From Photobacterium sanctipauli (GTDB taxonomy: Bacteria; Pseudomonadota; Gammaproteobacteria; Enterobacterales; Vibrionaceae), in assembly GCF_003026495.1 (NCBI RefSeq), contig NZ_PYMA01000002.1, positions 1 through 64,000 of the forward strand: a stretch of 64,000 nt of DNA. Direction: 5' to 3'. Shown piece after piece: positions 26,809 to 35,799 of this stretch. Position 1 is the stretch's first letter; each line of letters begins with the position of its first letter. Position numbers and translations under genes: made by a program. Under the pieces are notes generated by a model that saw only the letters and a list, made by a program, of their open reading frames with translations, had not been told where the DNA came from and did not search any database.

Positions 26809-28190
26809 CGCCTGTTTCATTCCCGACCTGGCCTTGGCAACACTGGGCTGCAGAGCGACCGTCAGAGGTCGCTTTGTCATTTGAGGATCAGCAATTTAGC
26901 TGGGCGGAAGTTGCCGCTCAGGTAGAGAGCTATGCTCAGGGATTGCTGGAGCAAGGCGTTAAGCGCGATCAGTTGGTGACGGTTGTGGCGCCGAATTCGG
27001 CGCAAGTGGTCTGGCTATTGCTCGCTATCCTCAGGGTCGGGGCGCGCTTCGCAGCGTTGAACCCACGCTTGAGCCAAGCCGAGATTGACAGCCAACTGGC
27101 CCAGCTCCAGTGTGATTATGTTTGGTATCCGGCCAAGTGTGAATTCAGTCTGGGCCAATATCGGCGTGTGCAATTGTTGCCTGCTACCCAGCCTCGTGTA
27201 GTACCCGTTACCTGGCAGCCTAGCCGGGCGGCAACCTTAACGCTGACGTCTGGCTCGACGGGCCAGCCCAAGGCAGTGGTTCATTCAGCCCAAACCCACC
27301 TAGCCAGTGCTCAGGGGCTACTGGCTTGGATGAGCTTCGAGCAGGGTGATAGTTGGTTGCTGTCGTTGCCGATGTTTCATATTTCTGGGATGGCAATTGT
27401 CTGGCGCTGGCTATATCGCGGTGCCCGGCTGGCACTTTGTACCCCGGCTAATTTTGATCATGCCTTGACCAAAGTGACCCATGCTTCACTGGTACCAACC
27501 CAGCTCCAGCGGGTTATCGCCAGCGAGGGGGCGGCATCGCTTAAGCTTAAGCAAGTATTGTTAGGCGGCGCGGCTATCCCTGTTCGCCTAACCGAGCAGG
27601 CGGCAAGCATCGGCATTGGGTGTTGGTGTGGTTACGGGATGACCGAGATGGCATCGACGGTGACGGCAAAGCCGGCTGATAGCAGTGCCGGTGTGGGCGC
27701 CGTATTGCCAAACCGCGAGCTGATGCTGCGCGACGGGGAAGTCTTGGTTAAGGGGGAAACCCTATGCCTTGGCTATTATCGCAACAAGACTATTTTCCCG
27801 GTTAGCGATGAAGAATGGTTTGCCACCAAAGATCTCGCCAGCTGGCATGACGAAGAGCTACACATTATTGGCCGGGCAGACAACATGTTCATTTCCGGTG
27901 GTGAGAACGTGCAGCCGGAAGATATAGAGAAAGTGTTGTTGGCGCACCCGGATGTAAAGCAAGTGTTCGTTTTACCGATTGATGATGAAGAGTTCGGTCA
28001 GCGCCCGGTTGCCATCGTGGAAGCAAAGGGGCAGTTTAGTAAAAGCTTGCAGCAAGCCTTGGCGGATTATATGCAGCAGGAAGTGACCGCGTTTCGCCGT
28101 CCGGTTCGCTATATGGCGCTGCCTACGGATTTGCAAGCTGGTGGGATTAAACTATCGCGCAAGCAATTGGCCAATTGGCTAGCAGAGTAA
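26796..28190 (+). CDS. menE: o-Succinylbenzoate-CoA ligase
   Basis: MenE adenylates o-succinylbenzoate and joins it to CoA. The 464-residue ANL-superfamily protein has the phosphate-binding loop [14 protein letters not shown] near residue 150, the [10 protein letters not shown] adenine motif, the YRNKTIF/WFATKDL core and the hinge [20 protein letters not shown]. It is the last gene of the men cluster here. Its product is the substrate of MenB, which must be encoded elsewhere. Confidence 0.95.
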   Translation: MAELTPVSFPTWPWQHWAAERPSEVALSFEDQQFSWAEVAAQVESYAQGLLEQGVKRDQLVTVVAPNSAQVVWLLLAILRVGARFAALNPRLSQAEIDSQLAQLQCDYVWYPAKCEFSLGQYRRVQLLPATQPRVVPVTWQPSRAATLTLTSGSTGQPKAVVHSAQTHLASAQGLLAWMSFEQGDSWLLSLPMFHISGMAIVWRWLYRGARLALCTPANFDHALTKVTHASLVPTQLQRVIASEGAASLKLKQVLLGGAAIPVRLTEQAASIGIGCWCGYGMTEMASTVTAKPADSSAGVGAVLPNRELMLRDGEVLVKGETLCLGYYRNKTIFPVSDEEWFATKDLASWHDEELHIIGRADNMFISGGENVQPEDIEKVLLAHPDVKQVFVLPIDDEEFGQRPVAIVEAKGQFSKSLQQALADYMQQEVTAFRRPVRYMALPTDLQAGGIKLSRKQLANWLAE

Positions 28191-28210
28191 GCTTGAGCCG
28201 TTAACTTTCG

Positions 28211-28252
28211 CCAACCCCATTAAAAATCTGGCCAGATATCTAATGGGGTTGG
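28211..28252. terminator. Hairpin between the convergent men operon and LplT-PlsC gene
   Basis: CCAACCCCATTA (28211-28222) and TAATGGGGTTGG (28241-28252) form a perfect 12-bp stem around an 18-nt loop that itself contains the palindrome TCTGGCCAGA. There is no T-run on either strand, so termination would not be of the simple intrinsic type, but the location between convergent genes suggests that role. Confidence 0.5.
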
Positions 28253-28273
28253 TATCTCCCGGGGGCTATAAGC

Positions 28274-30148
28274 CTAGCGATTATCACCGCGTAAGGTAAG
28301 CACCTCTTCACGAAGTATTTCACTGTTGGCTTGCTTGGAGTCGATTGGCGAGCCGACGATGATATTGACCTTAGACCAAAAACGCTTCGGAATTTTGAGC
28401 AATGCCCGGCCACCTTCGCGGCTGAAATAGCTGCCCCAAAGCCCTTGTAGGGCAACAGGTACCACTGGCACCGGCGAGCGTTTGATAATAAGGTCGATGC
28501 CGCGCATGAACGGGGCCACTTCGCCATCGTAGGTCAATTGGCCTTCCGGGAACACGCAGACCACATCCCCCCGCTCGAGGTATTTGCTGACTTTGACAAA
28601 GGCTTTCATCACAGATTTCCTGTCAGTGGCGTCTATCGGGATCACCTTGCAGGCTTTGCAGAAGCTTCTGATCAGCGGCAAATTGTAGATATCACGATCC
28701 ATCAAGAAGCGGATAGGCCGCGGGCAAGCCCCTGCCAGCAGTAGGGCATCCATATAACTGACATGGTTTGAGACGATGAGTACGCCGCCTTCAGTCGGTA
28801 TATTGGCAAGATCCTTATGCTTCACACGATACATTGTGTGGCTTACCACCCACACCAAGAAACGCCAGAAGAAGTCTGGTGCTTGGGTATAGATATAGAG
28901 CACTACCACAAAGTTCAGCACCGACAAGAACAGGAAGAACAGCGGTATCGATAAGTCCAAGACCGAAAGGAATATGATGCCGCTGATAGCACTGACGACC
29001 ATGAAAATCGCATTCCAGATATTATTGGCCGCAATGATTTGGGCACGCTCGTGCGATTGGGCGCGGTGCTGCATCATGGCATAGAGCGGTACGATGAAAA
29101 TACCGCCCGAAACGCCAAGCAACGTCAATGAAACAAACACACCGAATAGCTCGGGGTGGGTAATAAACTCGATAATCGATAGCGTTTCCGGCATGGAGGC
29201 TGGGGTGGTAAACATCAGCCCTGCACCAAAGACGGTTATCCCCATGCTGCCCAACGGCACGATGCCCGGTTCTATGCGGTGGCCCGACAACCGGTCACAG
29301 AGCAGGGAGCCAACAGCAATGCCGATAGAAAATAGGGTCAGCAAGAAAGAGACGGCTGCTGCATTTCCGCCAAGGTAAAGCTTGGCAAAGTTAGGGAATT
29401 GGGTGAGATAACATGCCCCAAGGAACCAAAACCAACTGATCCCCATGATGCACTGAAAGACGGTTTTATCTTTGCGGGCAATCCCTAGCGTCAGGCGGGT
29501 TTGTTTCACCGGCTGCCATTTGAAGACCAAATCCGGGTTGCTCGGCTTGGCTTCCGGGATCCAACGCGAGCAAAGGAAACCAATGATTGCAAAAGTCACC
29601 ACGCTAATGGCGGCGATGGTGGTGGCGTTGTCGGCATTGGCAATCACGCCAGCAAGCAGGGTACCGATCAGGATCGCGAGGAAAGTACCGGTCTCAACCA
29701 GCGCGTTGCCGGAAACCAGCTCTTCTTTGCGTAGGTGTTGCGGCAAAAGCGCATACTTGGCCGGGCCAAAAAAGGCCGACTGGGTACCCATAAGAAACAG
29801 TAATACAAGCAGTGCTGTGTAGCTCTCACTGATGAAGGCAATGGCAGCCAGCGACATGATCACAATTTCCGCCATTTTTACGATACGCATGATCTGTGCT
29901 TTATCGTATTTATCAGAGAGCACCCCGGCAGACGCCGAAAACAAAAAGAACGGCAGGATGAATAACCCAGCTGCGAGGTTGATCACCAGATCGCTGTCTA
30001 ACGGCAGGGTCCCTGGCGCGGCAAAGGCAATTAGGATCAGTAAAACATTCTTGTAGATGTTGTCATTGAAAGCCCCAAGAGCCTGCGTAAGAAAATAAGG
30101 TAAAAAGCGCTGTTTGGTTAACAGCCTTGATTGGGGCTTTCCCGACAT
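28274..30148 (-). CDS. MFS lysophospholipid transporter (LplT-like) fused to PlsC acyltransferase
   Basis: A 624-residue two-part inner-membrane protein. Residues 1 to about 420 form a 12-helix major facilitator module resembling LplT, which flips lysophospholipids inward. Residues about 440-615 form a PlsC-type acyltransferase with the NHVSYMD motif (His462, Asp467), a FPEGQLT motif (Glu535) and a VPVALQG block. The pairing suggests uptake and re-acylation of lysophospholipids in one polypeptide. Compared with fused LplT-Aas proteins, the acyl-ACP synthetase domain is absent. It starts 12 nt after the TetR-family gene upstream and is probably controlled by it. Substrate assignment is by analogy. 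Confidence 0.85.
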   Translation of the reverse strand: MSGKPQSRLLTKQRFLPYFLTQALGAFNDNIYKNVLLILIAFAAPGTLPLDSDLVINLAAGLFILPFFLFSASAGVLSDKYDKAQIMRIVKMAEIVIMSLAAIAFISESYTALLVLLFLMGTQSAFFGPAKYALLPQHLRKEELVSGNALVETGTFLAILIGTLLAGVIANADNATTIAAISVVTFAIIGFLCSRWIPEAKPSNPDLVFKWQPVKQTRLTLGIARKDKTVFQCIMGISWFWFLGACYLTQFPNFAKLYLGGNAAAVSFLLTLFSIGIAVGSLLCDRLSGHRIEPGIVPLGSMGITVFGAGLMFTTPASMPETLSIIEFITHPELFGVFVSLTLLGVSGGIFIVPLYAMMQHRAQSHERAQIIAANNIWNAIFMVVSAISGIIFLSVLDLSIPLFFLFLSVLNFVVVLYIYTQAPDFFWRFLVWVVSHTMYRVKHKDLANIPTEGGVLIVSNHVSYMDALLLAGACPRPIRFLMDRDIYNLPLIRSFCKACKVIPIDATDRKSVMKAFVKVSKYLERGDVVCVFPEGQLTYDGEVAPFMRGIDLIIKRSPVPVVPVALQGLWGSYFSREGGRALLKIPKRFWSKVNIIVGSPIDSKQANSEILREEVLTLRGDNR

Positions 30149-30160
30149 GCCTAACTCCGT

Positions 30161-30757
30161 TTAAGCTTTCCAGGCATTCATATAGGTGTTGAGCAAGTTA
30201 TCGATCAACGCCTTGCCATCGACAGGGGTTGAGGTAAATAGCTTGTCATCCACCGTCAATAGAGTGATACCGTGAACACCAGACCATAGCACTCGGCTTG
30301 CTTCGAGTGTCTCTTCTTCTGTTAGTTTGGCATTAATTTGGCGAATCAGAGCTTCCAAAATACCGGTTAGGTTATCGATACGCTCTGATTGCCACTCCGG
30401 TAACTCTTCGCCGTTCATGGTATGTTGGAAAATCAACTGCCAGCGGTAGGGGTTTTGTGCGGCAAAATCAAGGTAGCAGTATGCTAATTTGCTCAGCGCG
30501 TCTTCAGGTGAACTGGCCTGTTGCATTTCAGCTTCGGCTGCGGCAAAGAGTTCATCAAGGGTTTGGGCGACGGCATGAAGCAATAATAGGTTGTAGTTGC
30601 CAAAAACATTCACCAAGGTACTTGGCACATAGCCAATCATCGCTGCGACCTTCCTTAGGCTTAGCTCATGGTGTGGGTGTTCGTTGAGAAAGTTTTTGAC
30701 TTGCTCCAGTGTCATATTTACCAACTCTTCGCGAGTATGGTCGTTTCGTCTTGCCAT
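30161..30757 (-). CDS. TetR/AcrR family transcriptional regulator
   Basis: A 198-residue repressor with an N-terminal helix-turn-helix at about residues 8-55 (HELSLRKVAAMIGYVPSTLVNVFGN) and a C-terminal domain of the WHG-containing type (RVLWSGVHGITLL), which usually binds a hydrophobic ligand. I chose the ATG at 30757 (MARRNDHTREEL). An ATG at 30820 would add 21 polar residues with no family counterpart. The gene lies directly upstream of the LplT-PlsC fusion with a 12-nt gap. A palindrome on its own promoter suggests autorepression and control of the fusion gene. Confidence 0.85.
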   Translation of the reverse strand: MARRNDHTREELVNMTLEQVKNFLNEHPHHELSLRKVAAMIGYVPSTLVNVFGNYNLLLLHAVAQTLDELFAAAEAEMQQASSPEDALSKLAYCYLDFAAQNPYRWQLIFQHTMNGEELPEWQSERIDNLTGILEALIRQINAKLTEEETLEASRVLWSGVHGITLLTVDDKLFTSTPVDGKALIDNLLNTYMNAWKA

Positions 30758-30867
30758 CGAATTTTTACTCTTAATCGAATTCTGCTTATCTTGTTTATTG
30801 GCGGCATGTGTCAATGCCAATGGTCACAAAATAAGTATGGTGTCCCCGACATGCCTTGTCGTGGGAA

Positions 30868-30887
30868 ATTATAGAACATTGTTCGAT
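30868..30887 (-). promoter_or_regulatory. TetR-gene promoter with overlapping palindromic operator
   Basis: On the minus strand a perfect TATAAT occupies 30873-30868. Overlapping it and extending upstream is ATnGAACATTGTTCnAT (30871-30887), a 17-bp palindrome with one mismatched pair, as expected for a TetR-type operator. No convincing -35 hexamer is visible. Confidence 0.6.
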
Positions 30888-31049
30888 ATTCTAGTGGTTA
30901 CCGATCTATAAGATCAAGTTTTGGTTATTGATTGACTACATTTTACTGCTGATTTCTCAACTAGTTGTGACTTTAATCATCAATAAGTATTCGGTAGTGA
31001 ATAATAACTATACACTACCGAAAAATCGTTAGGTAAATTTATAGGCGGG

Positions 31050-31448
31050 TTAGGCTCGGCGGGATTCGGTGTTCTTGATTGAAACTTGCTCATTCAAGGT
31101 CCAGAAGTCGACCAGAATACCAATCAAGAAAAAGCCGAAGGTGCAAAGGTATAAAATACCGGTTAGCCATTTGCCCATGTACATACGGTGAACGCCAAAT
31201 ACACCGAGGAAGGTTAGCAAGATCCAGGCAACGGTGTAGTCGGTATCGCCGCCCGTAAAGCGCAGATCGGCTTCTCTATCCATCGAGGGAACGAGGAATA
31301 GGTCGATGAGCCAGCCGATGCCAAATAGGCCAAGGGTGAAAAACCAGATGGTGCCCGTAACGGGTTTGCCGTAATAAAAGCGATGCGCGCCAGTGAACCC
31401 GAAGATCCAAAGTAAGTAACCAATTAGTTTACTGTGAGTGTCGTTCAT
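31050..31448 (-). CDS. Tandem TM2-domain membrane protein
   Basis: A 132-residue membrane protein made of two TM2 units in tandem. The first is GYLLWIFGFTGAHRFYYGK...GIGWLIDLF (about residues 10-52) and the second is WILLTFLGVFGVHRMYMGK...LIGILVDFW (about 75-118). Each unit has two short membrane helices joined by the G(A/V)HR.Y.GK motif. TM2 proteins are widespread, and their function in bacteria is unknown. It is transcribed away from the Tim44-domain gene. Confidence 0.8.
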   Translation of the reverse strand: MNDTHSKLIGYLLWIFGFTGAHRFYYGKPVTGTIWFFTLGLFGIGWLIDLFLVPSMDREADLRFTGGDTDYTVAWILLTFLGVFGVHRMYMGKWLTGILYLCTFGFFLIGILVDFWTLNEQVSIKNTESRRA

Positions 31449-31634
31449 TGAGCGTCCTGTAGTGTGAAAACGCGATTTCAGTCTGCATTATAGTCGTTGA
31501 ATACTATAACTTTTGTCTATCCAATATTCACCTTTGATAAATATTAGTAACAATTTGCTTTGACGGTTTAGTTGACATTCAGTTCCAGCGGTTTACGATG
31601 CAATTTCCAATATGAGGCAAAGGTACTGATTTCT

Positions 31635-32516
31635 ATGAAACGCTTCTTCACTGTTTTCACCTTGATCCTGACGGTGGCATTTGTCGCACCACAGGTTGAG
31701 GCGAAGAAATTTGGTGGCGGCAAGTCGTTTGGCAAGAGCTTTAAAACGGCTCCAGTAAAAAAACAACAGCCACAACAAACTAACACCCTAAACCAACAGC
31801 AAAAGCCTGGTGCGAACCAAGCTGCCCAATCCAGCAAGAAAGGTTTGATGGGCGGTCTACTTGGCGGCCTGCTAGCTGGTGGTCTACTAGCTGCATTCTT
31901 CGGCGGTGCATTCGAAGGTATCCAGTTCATGGATATTCTGATCTTCGGTTTGATTGCCTTTGTTATCTTCAAGCTGTTTAAAACCATGCGCGGCGCGAAA
32001 TCAACGCCGATGGGTCACCGTGAGGCTTATGCCGGCAACTCCCCGCAGCAGAAGCAAGCTCAGTTCCGCCAGCAAGCTAACGGCATGAACGCCGGTGCAG
32101 CGCAGCAGGAAGAGTATGTTTCTACTGATAGCGAAGTACCGTTCAACCTGCCTCCTAGCTTTAACATGAACGCGTTCCTGAATGGTTCACGCGAGCACTA
32201 CCGTAAGATTCAAGGTGCTTGGAACCACAATGAGCTGGAAACCATTCGCGAGTACGTGAGCCCTGCGTTGTTCAACGACTTGGCAGCAGAGCGCGCTAAG
32301 CTAGATGGCGAACAGCATACTGAAGTGATGTATGTGGATGCCGAGCTGGTACGTGCCGACTACGATGCGAACATCGCACAGCTAAGTATCAAGTTCTCTG
32401 GTCGTTATAAAGATCGTAACGAAGGCGTTGAAGAAGACATCACCGACGTGTGGCACTTGGAGCGTGATCTGCGTGCCCAAAATGCGCCATGGTTGATTGT
32501 TGGTATTCAAGCTTAA
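31635..32516 (+). CDS. Tim44-like domain protein, exported/membrane-anchored
   Basis: A 293-residue protein with a signal-peptide-like N terminus (MKRFFTVFTLILTVAFVAPQVEA), then a Lys/Gly/Gln-rich low-complexity region. A very Gly/Leu-rich hydrophobic segment follows (about residues 75-115, GGLLGGLLAGGLL...LIFGLIAFVIFKLF), and a C-terminal Tim44/MRPL45-like domain covers about 175-293. The family relates to mitochondrial Tim44, but its bacterial role is not established; it is likely anchored in the inner membrane. The ATG at 31635 is chosen because the longer frame from 31572 lacks signal-peptide character. Confidence 0.8.
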   Translation: MKRFFTVFTLILTVAFVAPQVEAKKFGGGKSFGKSFKTAPVKKQQPQQTNTLNQQQKPGANQAAQSSKKGLMGGLLGGLLAGGLLAAFFGGAFEGIQFMDILIFGLIAFVIFKLFKTMRGAKSTPMGHREAYAGNSPQQKQAQFRQQANGMNAGAAQQEEYVSTDSEVPFNLPPSFNMNAFLNGSREHYRKIQGAWNHNELETIREYVSPALFNDLAAERAKLDGEQHTEVMYVDAELVRADYDANIAQLSIKFSGRYKDRNEGVEEDITDVWHLERDLRAQNAPWLIVGIQA

Positions 32517-32542
32517 TCTTTGACCAATAAGTAACTTTTTTG

Positions 32543-32570
32543 AAAAACCGCCCGTTGTGGCGGTTTTTTT
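32543..32570 (+). terminator. Terminator of the Tim44-domain gene
   Basis: AAAAACCGCC pairs with GGCGGTTTTT around a 6-nt loop and continues into T. It lies 27 nt after the stop. Confidence 0.9.
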
Positions 32571-32687
32571 ATATCAAAAATTTGATCTTGCTCTCTCGCT
32601 GATTAGACGGGATATGATCTCGTCACCTAGTTTAATCTAGCTGACCCGCTAGTATTAATATCAAGCGAAATAACTTGAGAGAACACT

Positions 32688-32933
32688 ATGCCATATAACG
32701 CAGATTTGGTTAACGAGCTGAACCTACTGGTCAAATTCCCGATGCACAGTGATTTGGAGGGGATCAAAGTACACAGCAATGCTGCACCGGAAATGGTTTC
32801 CGCTGCCCAGCGTCTGTATGCAAAGGGGCTAGTTACTAGCGAAGATGGTGGTTACCTGACGTTTTCTGGGCATCAAGCCGTTGAGCATGCCAAGTCGGTA
32901 TTGCGCATTTTAACGGGCAAAATGGATCCGTAA
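32688..32933 (+). CDS. TIGR02647-type small protein
   Basis: An 81-residue protein (MPYNADLVNELNLLVKFPMHSDLEGIKVHSNA...) matching, from memory, the TIGR02647 family of small proteins found in gammaproteobacteria. Its C-terminal half looks like a winged-helix fragment (MVSAAQRLYAKGLVTSEDGGYLTFSG). The function is unknown, and DNA binding is only suggested by that similarity. It has a good ribosome-binding site (GAGAG) and stands alone. Confidence 0.75.
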   Translation: MPYNADLVNELNLLVKFPMHSDLEGIKVHSNAAPEMVSAAQRLYAKGLVTSEDGGYLTFSGHQAVEHAKSVLRILTGKMDP

Positions 32934-32963
32934 TAAGCGGAAATATGTTGTCGAATGCTAGTT

Positions 32964-32990
32964 GAAAGCATGACTTTAGGTCATGCTTTC
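32964..32990. terminator. Hairpin between convergent TIGR02647 and YkgJ-like genes
   Basis: GAAAGCATGA (32964-32973) pairs perfectly with TCATGCTTTC (32981-32990). It overlaps the stop codon of the minus-strand YkgJ-like gene. No long T-run follows, so its strength as a terminator is uncertain. Confidence 0.5.
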
Positions 32991-33224
32991 TAGTTCTGTA
33001 ATGTTGTCTATGGCTTGCTGCGAGCTTGAGCCGCAAAGCGATGGGCAGGCTTTAAACTGATGGCACACCGCCGGCCTTTCTGGCTGGCCAAAGATCTTAC
33101 ACAAGTTGTTTTCATTAAGCTGGATACAACGCACCCCTGCAGGCTTGCCTTTTGGCATGCCGGGAATAGGGGAAGAGATACTCGGGGCGATACAACACGC
33201 GCCACAACCTAATCGACAATCCAT
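32976..33224 (-). CDS. YkgJ family cysteine cluster protein
   Basis: An 82-residue protein with eight cysteines, including the family CGACC motif at residues 7-11 (GCGACC) and later Cys33, Cys42, Cys54, Cys60 and Cys64. Such clusters probably bind zinc or an iron-sulphur centre; the function is not established. It is convergent with the TIGR02647 gene and divergent from the larger cysteine-cluster gene 240 bp away. Confidence 0.8.
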   Translation of the reverse strand: MDCRLGCGACCIAPSISSPIPGMPKGKPAGVRCIQLNENNLCKIFGQPERPAVCHQFKACPSLCGSSSQQAIDNITELESMT

Positions 33225-33464
33225 AACTCACCTACAATTATTGAAACGGTGCGAAACTTACCACTGTCGCTTGGTAGGATCAAAAAATATTCTGATTCAT
33301 ACTGGTGGAATGGCTCTAGATAATAATGAATCTTATTCACCCCATTAGTTTGGGCGGTATGAGCAGAATCGCTTGCACTTTGATGGTATGACGGCTATAA
33401 AACCGCCTCCGAGGTAATATCAACCCGCTTCGCCGGGAGGATAGGTTCAACAAAAGGCAGAGTG

Positions 33465-33902
33465 ATGACACACTATTGGCAACAAAAAGATTTGAAGGAA
33501 ATGACCGATCAGGAGTGGGAGGCACTGTGCGATGGCTGCGGTAAGTGCTGCTTGCATAAACTGATCGACGACGATACCGATGAAATCTACTACACCAATG
33601 TTGCTTGTAGCCTGCTGGATAACAACACCTGTTCGTGCAAAGACTACCCGAACCGCTTTGAGTCAGGCGAAGAGTGCTTGAAGCTAACCCGTGACCGTAT
33701 CGATGAGTTCGTTTGGCTGCCTGAAACCTGCGCCTACCGCCTATTGGCCGAAGGTAAGGACCTACCTGAGTGGCACCCGCTACTTACCGGCTCCAAAGAA
33801 GCCATGCACAAGGCAGATGAATCGGTGCGCGATAAGATTGTCTATGAGATCGATGTTATCGACTGGGAAGATCATATTTTGAACCACCCGGAACGCTCAT
33901 AA
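33465..33902 (+). CDS. ycgN: YcgN family (UPF0260) cysteine cluster protein
   Basis: A 145-residue protein with [12 protein letters not shown] near residue 22, then [18 protein letters not shown], and CLKLTRD...[22 protein letters not shown], closely matching E. coli YcgN. The cysteines likely bind a metal. The function is unknown. The GTG one codon earlier is a possible start, but ATG at 33465 fits AAAAGGCAG spacing better. Confidence 0.88.
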   Translation: MTHYWQQKDLKEMTDQEWEALCDGCGKCCLHKLIDDDTDEIYYTNVACSLLDNNTCSCKDYPNRFESGEECLKLTRDRIDEFVWLPETCAYRLLAEGKDLPEWHPLLTGSKEAMHKADESVRDKIVYEIDVIDWEDHILNHPERS

Positions 33903-33936
33903 TTGATCACCTGCGAGCAATGAGCAAAGCATACAG

Positions 33937-33967
33937 AAAGCCCGACTTGATGAAAGTCGGGCTTTTT
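33937..33967. terminator. Terminator between ycgN and ahpF
   Basis: AAAGCCCGACT (33937-33947) and AGTCGGGCTTT (33955-33965) form a perfect 11-bp stem with a T-run on the plus strand. It serves ycgN and, being nearly symmetrical, probably also the convergent ahpF. Confidence 0.88.
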
Positions 33968-33990
33968 CATTAAGTGGTGATAGCCACAAA

Positions 33991-35583
33991 TTACGCTGTT
34001 TCTGCTACCTTGGTTGGCGCCGGGTTACGGATGAGGTAATCGAAAGCCCCCAGGCTTGCCTTGGCGCCTTCACCCATGGCGATAATGATCTGCTTGTATG
34101 GCACCGTGGTGACGTCACCTGCGGCAAACACGCCATTCATTGAGGTTGCGCCGTGTGCGTCGATTTCGATTTCACCACGCGGTGATAGCTCAACGTTAGT
34201 GCCTTTCAACCATTCGCTGTTTGGCATCAGGCCGATCTGGACAAAAATACCCGCCAGTTCGATTTGCTTCAGTTCGCCCGTATTGCGGTCTTTGTATTCA
34301 AGGCCGGTTACTCGGTTACCATCGCCCAGTACCTGGGTCGTTTGTGCCATCTTGATGATGTCGATGTTTGGTGTTGCGTTTGCCTTGTCAATCAGTACTT
34401 GGTCTGCTCGTAGCGTATCTGCGAACTCAAGCACGGTGACATGCTCCACGATACCTGCAAGGTCGATAGCAGCTTCGATACCGGAGTTTCCACCACCGAT
34501 CACGGCTGTTTTCTTGCCTTTGAACAATGGACCATCACAGTGCGGACAGTAAGCCACGCCTTTGTTGCGGTATGCTTGCTCGCCAGGTACGTTCATTTCA
34601 CGCCAGCGGGCACCTGTGCTGGTGATGACTGTACGCGCTTTTAAAACGGCTCCGCTTTCTAGCTCGACATGGATGTATCCGTCAGTGGTTTCTTCAGCGT
34701 CGATGATGTTAGCGGCGCGTTGCTCGGTGATCACCTCGACGCCATATTCTTTTACGTGCTCTTCAAGGCTTGCCACGAGCTTAGGGCCTGTTGTGGCTTT
34801 TACCGAGATAAAGTTCTCGATAGCCATGGTATCCATTACTTGGCCACCAAAACGTTCAGCGACGACACCGGTACGAATGCCTTTGCGGGCAGCATAGATT
34901 GCCGCTGACGATCCCGCAGGGCCGCCACCCACAACCAGTACATCAAAAGGTGGTTGCTGGCTTAGGTTGGCCGCTTTCTTCTCTGCGGCGCCAGAGTCCA
35001 CTTTGTTCAGGATTTCAGCCAATGACATACGGCCTTGACCAAATAGCTCGCCGTTAATAAACACACTTGGCACTGCCATAATATCGCGAGATTTTACCTC
35101 GTCTTGGAAGGCTGCACCGTCAATCATGGTGGTTTTGATCAACGGGTTGATTGCCGACATCATGTTGAATGCTTGTACTACCTCTGGGCAGTTTTGGCAC
35201 GACAGTGAAATGAAAACTTCAACATTTAGCGGCTGACTCAATGCCTTAATTTGCTCGATAGTGTCTGCTTCAAGTTTTATTGGGTGGCCACCGCTATGAA
35301 GGAGCGCGAGCACTAGAGAAGTAAACTCATGCCCCATCGGTAGGCCGGCAAAGCTAATTGAGGTGCCTTTTTCTTCATTGACAACCTGCATGATTGGCTG
35401 GCGCGTACTGGCGCTGTCATCACGGGTTACTTTGATTTTGTTGGTTAGTGAGGCAATGTCGTCTGCCAAGGCCTGAAGCTTGCTTGCTGTCTCGCTGCTA
35501 TCCAAGCTAAGTATCAGTTGTACATCGGTTTTAAGGTTTTCTAGGTATGCTTTAAGCTGCTGCTTCATTGCTTGATCTAACAT
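33991..35583 (-). CDS. ahpF: Alkyl hydroperoxide reductase subunit F
   Basis: AhpF passes electrons from NADH through FAD and two disulphide centres to AhpC. The 530-residue protein has an N-terminal double-thioredoxin domain with Cys129 and Cys132 (SLSCQNCP), at the same positions as in E. coli. FAD-binding [17 protein letters not shown], the second CPHC centre (YCPHCDGP) and [10 protein letters not shown] follow. The ATG at 35583 ([17 protein letters not shown]) fits the family; 14 extra codons upstream do not. It follows ahpC, separated by 216 bp that contain a strong hairpin. Confidence 0.97.
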   Translation of the reverse strand: MLDQAMKQQLKAYLENLKTDVQLILSLDSSETASKLQALADDIASLTNKIKVTRDDSASTRQPIMQVVNEEKGTSISFAGLPMGHEFTSLVLALLHSGGHPIKLEADTIEQIKALSQPLNVEVFISLSCQNCPEVVQAFNMMSAINPLIKTTMIDGAAFQDEVKSRDIMAVPSVFINGELFGQGRMSLAEILNKVDSGAAEKKAANLSQQPPFDVLVVGGGPAGSSAAIYAARKGIRTGVVAERFGGQVMDTMAIENFISVKATTGPKLVASLEEHVKEYGVEVITEQRAANIIDAEETTDGYIHVELESGAVLKARTVITSTGARWREMNVPGEQAYRNKGVAYCPHCDGPLFKGKKTAVIGGGNSGIEAAIDLAGIVEHVTVLEFADTLRADQVLIDKANATPNIDIIKMAQTTQVLGDGNRVTGLEYKDRNTGELKQIELAGIFVQIGLMPNSEWLKGTNVELSPRGEIEIDAHGATSMNGVFAAGDVTTVPYKQIIIAMGEGAKASLGAFDYLIRNPAPTKVAETA

Positions 35584-35724
35584 AATCGTGCCTGCTCTTA
35601 AATTCTGTTTTTTGGTATTGACCAATACCTTCTTGCTTTAAAGGAAAATAAAAAGGGGGCGCAAGTCGGCAAACATTGTGTGGGGTGGGTTGTCTATTCG
35701 ATATGCGGATAGCTTGTTTGGGGC

Positions 35725-35764
35725 GGCACGCCCTGGCCCTTTAGGAGATAGGCCAAAGCGTGCC
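35725..35764 (-). promoter_or_regulatory. Strong hairpin between ahpC and ahpF
   Basis: GGCACGC (35725-35731) pairs with GCGTGCC (35758-35764), and inside it TGGCC (35734-35738) pairs with GGCCA (35751-35755). No T-run follows on the minus strand. It may act as a processing or stability element that sets more AhpC than AhpF. Confidence 0.5.
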
Positions 35765-35799
35765 TGTCAAACTGAACAGTGTCCGCTATTCAGTTGATC

